The notes under the pieces are model-generated. The model ran no database searches. It saw only the letters and a program-made list of their open reading frames with translations, and was not told the DNA's origin. The translations under genes and the position numbers were made by a program. A stretch of 64,000 bases of DNA from Pseudobdellovibrionaceae bacterium. GTDB taxonomy: Bacteria > Bdellovibrionota > Bdellovibrionia > Bdellovibrionales > Bdellovibrionaceae. The stretch lies in contig JADJYV010000004.1 of NCBI GenBank assembly GCA_016719575.1, forward strand, positions 53,415 to 117,414. The letters are read 5' to 3'. This document shows, piece after piece, positions 1-8,888 of the stretch (positions are counted from its first letter, which is position 1; every line of letters starts with the position of its first letter).

Positions 1-1958
1 TGCGTTTTGCAGGAAAGGCAGTTCAGTTTGCTGGCTTTACATATATTGATCATCAAATTTCCCCGTTCATATTTAAAGGTTTTGCGAACGTTTGGCAGCC
101 AGCGAGTTTTGACTTCGACGCCTCCAGTTTTAACAGTTCGGTGGTAGAAGCAAAAAAATCAGGTTGGGAAAACGAGCAAGCTAATTTGGATCTTTCAAAA
201 AATTTGCTTGATATTAAAAAAGCAATGACAAATTGGCGTCAAACCCAACTAACACAATTTTATACATCACACTCTATCTGGGGTGAAAATTTAGCGAAAA
301 TCATAGATCAAACGCAAACGACTTTCAGTTTCTATAAAAAATATATTGAGAATCTATACGAATCCTTAAATACGCAGTTTCAAATCCAAACTGGAAAATT
401 GCCTGAAACTGCACTTCGAGAAATCTCTTACTATCCGTTCAGGGCATTGCCACTTTATGGAATTCGTTTGCTGAAGGATCTGCCAGATGATTATGAGTCA
501 GCTGAAGATCTCTATTTAACCAACCTTTCTGAGCTAGAAAAGTATCAACGTTCGACTTTGCGTGAGGCCGCGCAGATTTTAAAGAATGAATTTTCACAAA
601 AGAAACTGATAAAGACAGATACTGAGTTGGTGAATGAAATTATTCAGGCATTTGAATCTCAGGATTTAAGAGCAATCGGTCGCGCAATCGAGAAAATAAA
701 CGACACTGTTCTTTATAATCGAGGGGTCGTTGGTGACTATTCATTGAGAAACAGTTTGATTAAGATAAGAAAGTTTTTGGGAGACCCACGCCCGATCTCT
801 GTTTCCGGAATGGGCTTTTCTTATGCTTTCGAAATGAATAGTTTTAATCAATTGGCGATGAAGACGTTAAAGAAAACTTCAGGACCAGGGCAAAGCCTTT
901 CAAGATCATCCGACTATTTAACACTGCAAATGGTTTGCGGGGCTGAAGATACAGTCTACGAGAATCCTTGGGGTTTTTCACCAAGCTTTAATCCACCTAA
1001 AATAGTAGCTAGTAGAATTGATATTGCGGCACTCTGCAGGTCACAATTTTTAAGCAATATCTATGACATGAATCTCACTTCAGCTGACGGCCGTCGGTAT
1101 GCGGGTATCACAGAGGTTATTTCTAAAAATATTAAGCCAGAGATTCTCGGCGATGTTCGAGATAAAACGCAGTCACACGCATTTGACGGGTGGTGGAGTA
1201 CCAATGTCAACGCACAGCTGCTAAATTTGTATAAAATTTTTGATGGTGAGTATATAAATGTTTTGGAAAAACTGACCCAAAATTGGCAAGGGCTAAATGT
1301 CGGTACTCATTGCAAAACTTTGAGCATCGGAAAGTGCCTGGGAGGAGCGGTAAACTCGGCTCTCGATCACCTTAATGCCAGCGACTATCTTGATAAAAAC
1401 GTTTTAAAAAATCTCGAGTTTGAAATGAATATCTACACAACCGTCTTAAATGAGGTTTTAAGCGATAATTCAACAAATCAAAAACTGACCCAAGCAATTG
1501 CGAAAGATCACGGAGGCCTTCTTCGACGCATAAAGGGTGGTGACTTTAGTATTATTGCTGGAAAAAGAGTTGCTGAATTATCAGAGATTTCAAGGTTGAA
1601 GGCCGCAGTTCGGAATCGACTTACTACCCTCAGTCAAATGTCTGTAAAGAATGGTGTTGTTTATAACTTTCCGACAAAAGAATCCACCAAAGAGGCATTA
1701 GATGAGCTTTCTGAGTCATTAAAATCGTTGAGCGAACTTATTAATCATCTGCCGGCGTCCCGAAAACCTGTAGTTGGGAGCGCGGTGGCAGGTATTGAAA
1801 GTGTTATATCTGAAGTCAGCAGTCTCAACATGGCATTTTATACGACGAAGTACCGTTTAGAAGACTCATATGAAGATCTTTTACCGATTGCTAATAAAGA
1901 TAAAAAGGAAAAAAGAACAAATGCTCCGAGGGCTTTTGGTCAAGCCTTGGGGCAATAA
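1..1958 (+). CDS. Large coiled-coil-like protein of unknown function (5' truncated by window edge)
   Basis: The frame that ends at 1958 is open right back to the first bases of the window, so the GTG at 141 is not the true start and the gene begins upstream. About 650 residues are visible. The sequence is mostly charged, heptad-like helix (many Lys, Glu, Leu, Gln), with a more globular Trp/Cys/Gly-rich middle around 900-1350. I recognise no family, catalytic motif or membrane segment in the visible part. The next gene, a small secreted helical protein, starts 44 bases downstream on the same strand, so the two may be co-transcribed. Function unknown. Confidence 0.8.
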   Translation, partial: RFAGKAVQFAGFTYIDHQISPFIFKGFANVWQPASFDFDASSFNSSVVEAKKSGWENEQANLDLSKNLLDIKKAMTNWRQTQLTQFYTSHSIWGENLAKIIDQTQTTFSFYKKYIENLYESLNTQFQIQTGKLPETALREISYYPFRALPLYGIRLLKDLPDDYESAEDLYLTNLSELEKYQRSTLREAAQILKNEFSQKKLIKTDTELVNEIIQAFESQDLRAIGRAIEKINDTVLYNRGVVGDYSLRNSLIKIRKFLGDPRPISVSGMGFSYAFEMNSFNQLAMKTLKKTSGPGQSLSRSSDYLTLQMVCGAEDTVYENPWGFSPSFNPPKIVASRIDIAALCRSQFLSNIYDMNLTSADGRRYAGITEVISKNIKPEILGDVRDKTQSHAFDGWWSTNVNAQLLNLYKIFDGEYINVLEKLTQNWQGLNVGTHCKTLSIGKCLGGAVNSALDHLNASDYLDKNVLKNLEFEMNIYTTVLNEVLSDNSTNQKLTQAIAKDHGGLLRRIKGGDFSIIAGKRVAELSEISRLKAAVRNRLTTLSQMSVKNGVVYNFPTKESTKEALDELSESLKSLSELINHLPASRKPVVGSAVAGIESVISEVSSLNMAFYTTKYRLEDSYEDLLPIANKDKKEKRTNAPRAFGQALGQ

Positions 1959-2002
1959 TTTAAACAACTTAAACAAATTTAACCTTTGAAAGGGAGTAAA
2001 TT

Positions 2003-2602
2003 ATGACAACAAGAAAAATTTTAGCAACATTAGTAACAGTCCTTTTTTCAATGAACTGTTTTGCTGCTATGAATAAAGCAGAAGCCGCCAAGAGACTGAG
2101 TGAGCAGAATAAGTCTGAGGTGACTGTAGCAGAAAGTTTCAAAAAGGCTTTCGAAGAAGCGAAAGGCGATATGAAAAAACTGACTCTTGAACAAAAGAAG
2201 GCATTCAGTACTGCAATTTCGGCTATAGCTTCAAAAGTCGGAGTTAAATCAACTGCTTTACAGCGAATATTTTTAATAAAGTCAGACATTTTAGCAGATG
2301 TTATTCGTTTGGAGGACACTTTAAGAACTGGAACGGCTGAACAAAAAGAGGCAGCGAAGGCTCAACTTGACCTCATCGAAAACATAGGTACTAAATTGGA
2401 CGCATCTAACTATCGGTCTGTTGAGGTTCAGGCAGCGGTGAAATTGTTGCAACTGGACCTGACGACATTGCCAGCAAAGGCAACTGAGGTTGTAAAAGCT
2501 GTTAATGAGAATATTCGCCAAGGAAAAGACTTGGTTGAAGCAACCAAGGAAGCTACCAAAGGGATAAAAGGCACCCTTGAGGATTTGATAAAATGTGTAT
2601 AG
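2003..2602 (+). CDS. Small secreted helical protein, unknown function
   Basis: A 199-residue protein beginning with a clear signal peptide: Lys/Arg start, hydrophobic stretch to about residue 20, Ala-rich cleavage region near FAA. The mature part is almost wholly Ala/Lys/Glu/Leu-rich amphipathic helix with no cysteine until the penultimate residue. The ATG is preceded by GGGAG (about 1992) at good spacing. It probably acts in the periplasm or outside the cell and may belong with the coiled-coil gene upstream. No family recognised. It converges on the Lys-rich secreted gene at 2612, only 9 bases away. Confidence 0.8.
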   Translation: MTTRKILATLVTVLFSMNCFAAMNKAEAAKRLSEQNKSEVTVAESFKKAFEEAKGDMKKLTLEQKKAFSTAISAIASKVGVKSTALQRIFLIKSDILADVIRLEDTLRTGTAEQKEAAKAQLDLIENIGTKLDASNYRSVEVQAAVKLLQLDLTTLPAKATEVVKAVNENIRQGKDLVEATKEATKGIKGTLEDLIKCV

Positions 2603-2611
2603 ACGCCCCGA

Positions 2612-2887
2612 CTAATACCGCATTTTGTGCTTTTTTGATTTTTTAGATTTGTGCTTTTTAGATTTGTGCTTTTTTGAAACACTCGAAGGCTTCCTGCTGT
2701 TCTTCATATAGCGGGAAGCTTTTGCATATCCTGGTGACTTTTTCTTTTTAGACTTCGAATAAGCCTTAGAAACAGAAGCTTTTTTATGGTGAGATTTCTT
2801 TTTAGACCTTGCTTCGGCGGCATCGCCAATAAAAACAAATGTCAAAATTATGAGCCATGTTGTCAAAAGCTTGAATATCGTTTTCAT
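2612..2887 (-). CDS. Small secreted Lys/His-rich basic protein
   Basis: About 91 residues if translation starts at the ATG at 2887, which has GGGAGAG eight bases upstream; the open frame extends to 2926 but without such a site. Residues 1-25 form a signal peptide (hydrophobic LLTTWLIILTFVFIGDA, then AEA). The rest is extremely basic and low-complexity, with repeated KSKK, KHKSKK and HKK units and a few Tyr/Ser. Such secreted polycations could bind DNA, peptidoglycan or acidic polysaccharide, but nothing in the sequence says which. The repeats are visible in the DNA as near-identical TTTGTGCTTTTT blocks around 2625-2675. Confidence 0.65.
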   Translation of the reverse strand: MKTIFKLLTTWLIILTFVFIGDAAEARSKKKSHHKKASVSKAYSKSKKKKSPGYAKASRYMKNSRKPSSVSKKHKSKKHKSKKSKKHKMRY

Positions 2888-3049
2888 GAATGAGTCTCTC
2901 CCGTTGATACCACGCTCTTCGGCCAAATTTAATGCTAACTTTAAGCTTTAAGTCGAACATGAAGGGCTTGAAAAATAATTATGATCTCAATTTGAGATTT
3001 GTGCACTCGGCGTTAGAGGATCGCAGGAAACCTCAGTACACTGTACACA

Positions 3050-3763
3050 ATGACAAAGAAAGCAACTATTTATATTTTGTTCGGATTTATGGGAGCTTTT
3101 CTCAGCGTTCTGTTTTCGAACTGTTCTGGTGGAGCTCCATCAAAATCCTCACAACAATCTAGTTTAAGCAAAATTTGCAACCCCGGGCCCGGGGCATCGG
3201 GCTCTCCAAGGACAATCGAAGACGTGGTTGTTTTGATTAACTCATTGCCAAAGCCAGTTTCGATTGGATGTTTTCTAGAAAGCTTAGATCGACCTCTGGA
3301 TATTTATGGAACATTTTCATCTTCTAGCGCTCAGCCCTCTGATGGCCCGAGCGATCCACGGATATTTATATTTAAAAATACTTTAGCAATATCAGTTGTG
3401 ACAAATGGAGCCGCGCAGGAATTTATGGAGTTTGGGCTTATGTTGCCAGGAAATGTATCTCAGAAAGGAGAGCTCAAGTTTCCGATTCAAAATGAACTTT
3501 CGATCACGGCGCCTTTTGATGAAATTAGATCAAATGGCGGAACAGGCTGTGTTTTTTGCCACGCCAACGAGAGACCCGGACCTTCGCCAAATTCTTTTGT
3601 TTCAGAGATCATTCGTCCGAGTTCCTTTACGAGAGTTTCTTTGGATGCGATGAAAACAGAGTCTGCATTGTGTAATTCTGCATCCGGCGCGAACACTCAT
3701 CGTTGTTCTATATTTAAAGGAATTTTCAATTATGGCCAAGTTCGCGGGAAAGACTTTCCATAA
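3050..3763 (+). CDS. Putative lipoprotein with a single CxxCH motif
   Basis: A 237-residue protein with a hydrophobic N-terminus ending in a lipobox-like cysteine at residue 25 (sequence LFSNC; Asn before Cys is unusual but tolerated in this group). Near residue 167 there is a CVFCH motif inside a Gly-rich loop, the form used for covalent haem c attachment. The mature part also has Ser-rich linker segments and Cys pairs near the C-terminus. It could be a monohaem cytochrome-like lipoprotein, but no distal Met/His ligand can be assigned by eye, so haem binding is an inference. It runs toward the cyclophilin gene, with ends 30 bases apart. Confidence 0.7.
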   Translation: MTKKATIYILFGFMGAFLSVLFSNCSGGAPSKSSQQSSLSKICNPGPGASGSPRTIEDVVVLINSLPKPVSIGCFLESLDRPLDIYGTFSSSSAQPSDGPSDPRIFIFKNTLAISVVTNGAAQEFMEFGLMLPGNVSQKGELKFPIQNELSITAPFDEIRSNGGTGCVFCHANERPGPSPNSFVSEIIRPSSFTRVSLDAMKTESALCNSASGANTHRCSIFKGIFNYGQVRGKDFP

Positions 3764-3793
3764 GAGAGCTCAATTTCCCCTTTTCAGGAAGAG

Positions 3794-4429
3794 TTATTTT
3801 TTTTCGATCTTAAGAGTTTTTACAATAACATCTTCGACGGGTCGGTCCATCGGACCGGTTTTGACTTTAGAGATGTCATAGACGACGTCTAAGCCTTCGA
3901 CGACTTCGCCAAAGACAGTGTGTTTGCCGTCAAGCCAAGGTGTCGCAGCAACAGTCACGAAAAACTGAGAACCATTTGTGCCAGGGCCGGCATTTGCCAT
4001 GGATAAGATGCCGGGTTTGCTGTGGGTTGGGGCTCCCTTTGGGAACTCATCTTCGAAGCGAAAGCCAGGGCCACCAGTGCCGGTGCCGAGAGGATCTCCG
4101 CCTTGTAGCATAAAATTCGGAATCACGCGGTGAAACTTCAGCCCATCATAAAAAGGCTTTTTCACCTTGTTTCCCGTTTTAGGGTCTGTCCACTCTTTTG
4201 TTCCCTCCGCAAGGCCAACAAAATTGTCGACGGTTTTCGGCGCGAATTCTGGAAAGAGTTTAATTTTAAAGGTGCCTTTGCTTGTTTCAAATACTGCAAT
4301 CATGTCTTTTCCTTTTTTGGTATCTTTGGCCTGTTTCTCACTGGCCTTTGAGTTAAAACTAAAAGTTGTTAGGATAAACGCGAGGACATAAATCCACAAA
4401 ATCTTTTTAAGATGAACACTATAAGTCAC
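3794..4429 (-). CDS. Periplasmic peptidyl-prolyl cis-trans isomerase, cyclophilin type
   Basis: A 211-residue cyclophilin. Residues 1-29 form a signal peptide (hydrophobic core then SKA), so the enzyme should act on prolyl bonds in periplasmic or outer-membrane proteins. The core has the family signatures: FHRVIPNFMLQGGD with the catalytic Arg and the Phe/Gln of the active site, a GTGTGGPG loop, SMANAGPGTNGSQFFV, and a final WLDGKHTVFGEV block. Length is normal for a secreted bacterial PpiA-like protein. It is a single gene on the minus strand, converging on the lipoprotein at 3050. Confidence 0.93.
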   Translation of the reverse strand: MTYSVHLKKILWIYVLAFILTTFSFNSKASEKQAKDTKKGKDMIAVFETSKGTFKIKLFPEFAPKTVDNFVGLAEGTKEWTDPKTGNKVKKPFYDGLKFHRVIPNFMLQGGDPLGTGTGGPGFRFEDEFPKGAPTHSKPGILSMANAGPGTNGSQFFVTVAATPWLDGKHTVFGEVVEGLDVVYDISKVKTGPMDRPVEDVIVKTLKIEKK

Positions 4430-4750
4430 GATACCTCCCTAAACTTATGGCACTAGTATCTTTGAGTTGTGACGAGGGTCAAGTCGTTTAAGTAGTTGTT
4501 AATTCTCAGAGATTAATCAAAATGATTTTTTCCAAGCTTGGTTTTAGAGATGTGAAATGACATGGCAAGATGTTGAAATGATTCGTGATTTTTTCGCACC
4601 TTTGTGTCGCCGCAAGTCGAGAAGAGTTGAAGCCTTGTTTCAATTGACGCAGCTGTGTGTAGATATTGCGAAGCCGCGGTAGGGACTCAGCTTTAGAGAG
4701 GAACAGCCTAAGCAACGCCAGAGGCTGTGTTACTGGTTTGAGATAATAGT
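4430..4750. other. Intergenic stretch between tolB end and cyclophilin start
   Basis: 321 bases without a convincing gene. The part next to 4429 must hold the cyclophilin promoter (minus strand). A pal gene, often found after tolB, is absent. A 41-codon plus-strand frame at 4557-4682 is listed separately; no strong terminator or repeat is visible. Confidence 0.5.
4557..4682 (+). CDS. Possible 41-residue small protein
   Basis: ATG at 4557 to TAG at 4680. The predicted peptide begins MTWQDVEMIRDFF and is rich in Arg, Leu and Phe with two Cys; it looks like an amphipathic helical protein rather than random translation. Against it: no good ribosome-binding site precedes the ATG, and there is no neighbour on the same strand. 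It may be a remnant or chance frame. Confidence 0.2.
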   Translation: MTWQDVEMIRDFFAPLCRRKSRRVEALFQLTQLCVDIAKPR

Positions 4751-6154
4751 TTAGTCAATGTTCGTGGACCACTTGGGTTTGAAGTAATCAAAATTATCAA
4801 GGGTGACCCGTCGTTCTTCAGAGCCGTCTACAGTTGAAATAAATATTTGGCTTTTCCCGGTTCTATCACTGCTATACATAACGAAGCGTCCATCAGGTGA
4901 GAAACTCGGATCAGAATTTGTAGCCCAGCGACCAGATGCCTTTTTAGCAGAGGTTAAACGAATCATTCCAGTTCCATCGGCGTTCATGACAAAAATATCA
5001 AAGTGATCTTCGCTTTGTCCAGCAAAGGCAATTTTTTTCCCGTCTGGTGACCACGCTGGAGTAGAGTTGTAAACTCCAGCAAAGGTGAGGCGTTTTACAT
5101 TTGAACCGTCGACATCCATAACATAAATCATCGGTCTACCGCTGCGATCCGAAGAAAAAGCAACTTTGGTGCCATCAGGGCTTACAGCTGGCTCAACATT
5201 CATCGCCCCGTTTGGTCCGTTGGTGATTTTTGCCTGAATAGTCCCATCAAAGGACATTTTGTAAAGATCTGGATTCCCTTGTTGAGAGATTGTTAAAAAA
5301 ATGGATTTATTGTCTGGTCCAAAGCAAGCACCAGAGTTTATACCCATTCGATAGGAGACGAGTTCTCTCTTGCCTGTTTTAAGATCGTAGAGAAACATGT
5401 CGGCATTGCGCATTTTTGTTTTTGATCGTATAACATAGGCAGTGTAAGCAATTCGTTGTCCATCGGGTGACCAGGCCGGAGAGAGAGCAATCGAGCGATG
5501 ATTGCTTAACTTTTGTGGCGAGGCTCCATCCCAGTCCATCAAGAATATTTCTCGAGATTTTCCTCCGGCGCGATCTGTGGCGACGACGATTTTAGAAAGA
5601 AACATTCCGGCTTTTCCTGTAAGTGCCTCGAGAACGTCATTAGAAAAGGTGTGGGCAATTTTGCGTGCATTCGATGCGGTCCCCTTATACTTTTTGCCCA
5701 TGACAAGTTGTGATTTTCCTACGTGATAGAGGTAGGCCTCCATTTGTAACTCTGACCCGGCAACGAAGTACCCAATGCGGATAAGAAATTCAGCCCCAAT
5801 CGTGCTCCAGCTCTGAAATTTAAATCCACCGGGGTCCCCGGGCGCGGGTTTAAGGCTGGTTTTAGAGGTGTCCTCAAGGTAGGCTTTTTGCGGAATGATT
5901 TCAAAGTAGGCCGAAACATTTAAGTCATTGTTGATTGTGTTAAAAATTTCTATGCCAATATTTTGCGCCGAGCTGGACGGACTTCCTTGGTAGGTTAGAG
6001 GCGGTAGCGCGAGCAAACTTTTCTTTGTCCTTGCTTCCCCTAGCTTGATATCTGAAGTCTGCGTAGACGCCGAGCTAGGTCTGCGAAGATCTTCTTGGGC
6101 GAAAAGGGTGCTGGCAAAAGAAAAAGCTGAAAGCAACACTAAGATCTTAAGCAT
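4751..6154 (-). CDS. tolB: Tol-Pal system beta-propeller protein TolB
   Basis: 467 residues with a signal peptide (residues 1-19, ending LFAQ). The N-terminal alpha/beta domain (about 30-200) precedes a six-bladed propeller made of repeated SPDGxxIAF/W-type blades (for example AWSPDGQRIAYTA, AVSPDGTKVAFSSDRSG, AWSPDGKKIAFAG, SFSPDGRFVMYSSDRTG). TolB is periplasmic and links the TolQRA motor to outer-membrane Pal, helping envelope constriction at division. It is the last gene of a minus-strand operon, 12 bases after the TonB/TolA-like gene. No pal follows it here. Confidence 0.95.
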   Translation of the reverse strand: MLKILVLLSAFSFASTLFAQEDLRRPSSASTQTSDIKLGEARTKKSLLALPPLTYQGSPSSSAQNIGIEIFNTINNDLNVSAYFEIIPQKAYLEDTSKTSLKPAPGDPGGFKFQSWSTIGAEFLIRIGYFVAGSELQMEAYLYHVGKSQLVMGKKYKGTASNARKIAHTFSNDVLEALTGKAGMFLSKIVVATDRAGGKSREIFLMDWDGASPQKLSNHRSIALSPAWSPDGQRIAYTAYVIRSKTKMRNADMFLYDLKTGKRELVSYRMGINSGACFGPDNKSIFLTISQQGNPDLYKMSFDGTIQAKITNGPNGAMNVEPAVSPDGTKVAFSSDRSGRPMIYVMDVDGSNVKRLTFAGVYNSTPAWSPDGKKIAFAGQSEDHFDIFVMNADGTGMIRLTSAKKASGRWATNSDPSFSPDGRFVMYSSDRTGKSQIFISTVDGSEERRVTLDNFDYFKPKWSTNID

Positions 6155-6166
6155 GAAAATCTCCTT

Positions 6167-6946
6167 TTACTCAGGAAATCCTATCAACAGACCGCTTGTC
6201 GCCACGATAGAAACAAACTTTTCCGGTGGCGGCGCATAGGGTGCGGCCTTATCAATTGTCTCCAGAGCCAATTCATCATAACTGCTATTTCCACTAGATA
6301 AAACTATTTCACGAGCGAGGACCTGACCTTTTTCGTCAATTTTTAAACGAACCTGCGTTCGAAGCGATTTTTTGGCTAGCCATTGGGGTAAAAACCAGTG
6401 CTGCTTAATTTGCTGGTCCAGACTTGCCAAATAATTGTCATGCTGAAGTCTATTTAATCCCGTAAGCTCTGCGCCAGGCGATAAGACGTTGCCTTTGATT
6501 TTTATTCCCGTGGCCTTTGATGCCCCCTGTCCGGCGACATTTTTTTTATCTTTTTCAAGCTCTTCTTTTATCTTTTCAACAGCTGACATAGCTTTGAGTT
6601 TTTCGAGAGCCTCTTTTTGTTTATTTTTTTCTCGATTTAGGCTCATTGTCTCGGGCTCTTTTTGCGGTGTTTTTGCTTTTGCTTCTGTTTTTACAGGCTC
6701 TGCGGGTCTGGGATTTGCGGGTGCCTCTTCTTGTTTAGGAGGCAGTGGCTGCGCAGGGTCAATTTTATCTGGAAGCCCTACAATATCTACGCGGACAGCA
6801 GATTGGTAAATCAAGACGTCCGATGAAGCAAAAAAGAGAGCGCGAACTGTAAACGCCAAAAATATGGCAAGGTGAAGACCAACAGAAACCTTCAGGCCGG
6901 TGGAGAGATCTGCATCTGGATTATAGGGCGTTTTCGGAGTGCTCAC
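6167..6946 (-). CDS. TonB/TolA-like energy transducer
   Basis: 259 residues: short cytoplasmic N-terminus, one membrane helix (about residues 20-40), a long Pro/Lys/Glu-rich periplasmic linker (about 50-150) with coiled-coil character, then a TonB-type C-terminal domain (about 170-259, with QVRLKIDEKGQV and the ETIDKAAPYAPPP segment). Its place between tolR and tolB suggests the TolA job, carrying motor energy to the outer membrane, although the C-terminal fold reads as TonB. The start overlaps the end of tolR by four bases, so the genes are translationally coupled. Confidence 0.88.
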   Translation of the reverse strand: MSTPKTPYNPDADLSTGLKVSVGLHLAIFLAFTVRALFFASSDVLIYQSAVRVDIVGLPDKIDPAQPLPPKQEEAPANPRPAEPVKTEAKAKTPQKEPETMSLNREKNKQKEALEKLKAMSAVEKIKEELEKDKKNVAGQGASKATGIKIKGNVLSPGAELTGLNRLQHDNYLASLDQQIKQHWFLPQWLAKKSLRTQVRLKIDEKGQVLAREIVLSSGNSSYDELALETIDKAAPYAPPPEKFVSIVATSGLLIGFPE

Positions 6947-7365
6947 TTGTCTTTCGGTATGGTGATCAAACCAATATTGAATACCCCTGCCGCGCGAATT
7001 TCGCCCATGGCTTCGGCCACAAAACCATAGTCGACTTTTTTGTCGGCCTGAATATACACCTGTTTGTTTTTTCGATTTTGAAAAATTGCTTTCAATTTTG
7101 ATCTTAGATCTTCCATTGAAATATTTTGCTTACCTGCGGACATCTTTTGATTTGAGTCTATTATTAACACGAAGGGTTCATCGTTTAATTCAACCCCGGA
7201 AGAGGAAGTTTTGGGTAGATCAACTTCAATTCCTTGCTGCATGAGGGGAGTGGTTACCATGAACATAATGAGAAGAACTAGCATCACGTCTACTAGCGGA
7301 GTTACATTGATTTCGCTGAGGGCGACTCGACTTTTAGAGCCACCGGAAGCGCCACTCATTCCCAT
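6943..7365 (-). CDS. tolR: TolR/ExbD-family motor protein
   Basis: 140 residues with a single membrane helix at about 20-42 carrying the conserved proton-pathway Asp (D26, in NVTPLVDVMLVLL), then a periplasmic domain with the family PxSSS-type linker and the Q-ADKKVDYGFVAEAMG segment. With TolQ it forms the proton-driven stator that energises the TolA/TonB-like partner. It lies one base after tolQ and overlaps the downstream gene by four bases. ExbD is the alternative name; the adjacent tolB favours TolR. Confidence 0.93.
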   Translation of the reverse strand: MGMSGASGGSKSRVALSEINVTPLVDVMLVLLIMFMVTTPLMQQGIEVDLPKTSSSGVELNDEPFVLIIDSNQKMSAGKQNISMEDLRSKLKAIFQNRKNKQVYIQADKKVDYGFVAEAMGEIRAAGVFNIGLITIPKDK

Positions 7366-7366
7366 A

Positions 7367-8110
7367 TTAATTTCCCTTAAAGAAGTTTCTTTTTACAATA
7401 TTAAGGAAGTCAGCGCTAAAATTGTTCATTTCAATTTCTTCGCGGCGGACACGAGCGACAAAGTTATTGTACAGCACGACGGCCGGTATCGCGGCAGCAA
7501 GTCCAATGGCTGTCGCAATGAGAGCTTCAGAAATACCTGGAGCAACGACTGCTAGGCTGGCATTTCCGGTAGCGCCAATTTTATGAAAGGATCCCATAAT
7601 ACCCCAAACGGTTCCAAACAGACCAATAAAGGGGCCAGTGCTTCCCGTGGTTGCAAGAACTGTCAATCGTGACTCTAGCTTAGCAATTTCATTTTCGGTT
7701 GCTTTTCGTAGAGCCCGCTCTAGGTTATCTAAACCAGACAGCTGAGGCTTGTTGTCGGCATCTCCTTTGCTCATCAGGGGAGAGTCAGCCATCTTTTTCA
7801 TTTCGAGATAGGCCGTTTTAAAAATTCGCGCCATGCTGCTATCTGGATAGTCGTCGATGTCGTTGTACAACGTATCCAGAGAGCCAACTTTCCAAAATTT
7901 ATTTACGAATTGTTCGTTCGCAGAGCCAATCACTTTTAGTTGGCGAAATTTTGTATAGGCAATTCCCCAGCAAAAAATCGAGAGTCCTACCAATATGAGC
8001 AAAGTCAATTGGACGACAGGGCTTGCCTGTGTGAGCGCATCGATTGCGTTGGTATTTATTGAGACTTGTGTGTTTGGCGCGGCATTAGCCACATTTATAA
8101 ATAAATTCAT
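7367..8110 (-). CDS. tolQ: TolQ/ExbB-family motor protein
   Basis: 247 residues with three membrane helices: about 29-52, 150-176 and 195-215. The conserved core STGPFIGLFGTVWGIMGSF and ISEALIATAIGLAAAIPAV are the family channel helices, which pass protons together with TolR. First gene of the tolQ-tolR-tonB/tolA-tolB operon, so its promoter should be in the short gap 8111-8162 or in the upstream gene. Confidence 0.94.
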   Translation of the reverse strand: MNLFINVANAAPNTQVSINTNAIDALTQASPVVQLTLLILVGLSIFCWGIAYTKFRQLKVIGSANEQFVNKFWKVGSLDTLYNDIDDYPDSSMARIFKTAYLEMKKMADSPLMSKGDADNKPQLSGLDNLERALRKATENEIAKLESRLTVLATTGSTGPFIGLFGTVWGIMGSFHKIGATGNASLAVVAPGISEALIATAIGLAAAIPAVVLYNNFVARVRREEIEMNNFSADFLNIVKRNFFKGN

Positions 8111-8162
8111 AGCCCATCTAGGCTAAAACCAAAATGAGCTCACCGCAACCTCTAGAGCAAGA

Positions 8163-8888
8163 CTATGGTCTAGTCCAAGCTAAAAAATCGCTAAGATTTT
8201 CGATCAACTGACCATCCGCCTTCAGACGTGAAGCATCATCATATTCGGATTTATTGCTGATTGGTCCCAGAATTACTTTTTTATTGCGCCGGTGAACTTC
8301 TTTAAGAATCTCCTCATTGAAGGCGGATCGTCCCAAAATTTTAAGTGGGGCAATAAAAACATCTCCTTTAAACGGAGCGGCTGGCAAAATCCACATCGAA
8401 TCATAGGTTAAAAAGCGCATCAGGTCCGCTTGACTGCAACCATAAAGCCAAAAGGGCTCAAGATTTTTAACGCTCGACATGACCACATTGTAATTAGATT
8501 GAATTAGAAAAAGTTTTTCTTTTGAGAAATCTTTTAGTGATTTGACAAGCGAATTATGAACATTTTCGACATTACCTAAAATATTTAAAACAAATCGCTG
8601 CTTTGGATACTTTGCAATGACGTCTTTTAGTTCCGTATTCGCGAATAGAAGTTTTGCGTCGATAGTGGTTTCGATATCCAGCCAGAGCGCAAGACTTGGT
8701 TCTGCTTTGAGAGCCGCTTCAATATCATTCAAGTTTTTTGCTTTTAAAATGACGAGAGGCTTTTCTGTTACTGAAAAGAAGGGATGCTGAAACTCTGGGT
8801 AGTGTTGGCCAAGTCCCCAAAGCCGAGTGATGGTTAAAAGGATAAATAATAAAAGAACAGCGCCGGCACTGATAAAAATGACCTTCAT
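8163..8888 (-). CDS. Membrane-anchored GDPD-like TIM-barrel protein, probably not a normal enzyme
   Basis: About 241 residues starting from the ATG at 8888 (an in-frame ATG at 8906 is less likely). One N-terminal membrane helix is followed by a domain that resembles glycerophosphodiester phosphodiesterases: alternating strands such as LALWLDIETTID, RFVLNILGN and KLFLIQSN, ending in a DGQLIENLSDFLAW segment typical of the last barrel strand. The family's opening His-Arg-Gly motif is missing and only part of the Glu-Asp metal site is visible, so activity is doubtful. It sits upstream of tolQ on the same strand, 52 bases away, and may share its transcript. Confidence 0.7.
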   Translation of the reverse strand: MKVIFISAGAVLLLFILLTITRLWGLGQHYPEFQHPFFSVTEKPLVILKAKNLNDIEAALKAEPSLALWLDIETTIDAKLLFANTELKDVIAKYPKQRFVLNILGNVENVHNSLVKSLKDFSKEKLFLIQSNYNVVMSSVKNLEPFWLYGCSQADLMRFLTYDSMWILPAAPFKGDVFIAPLKILGRSAFNEEILKEVHRRNKKVILGPISNKSEYDDASRLKADGQLIENLSDFLAWTRP

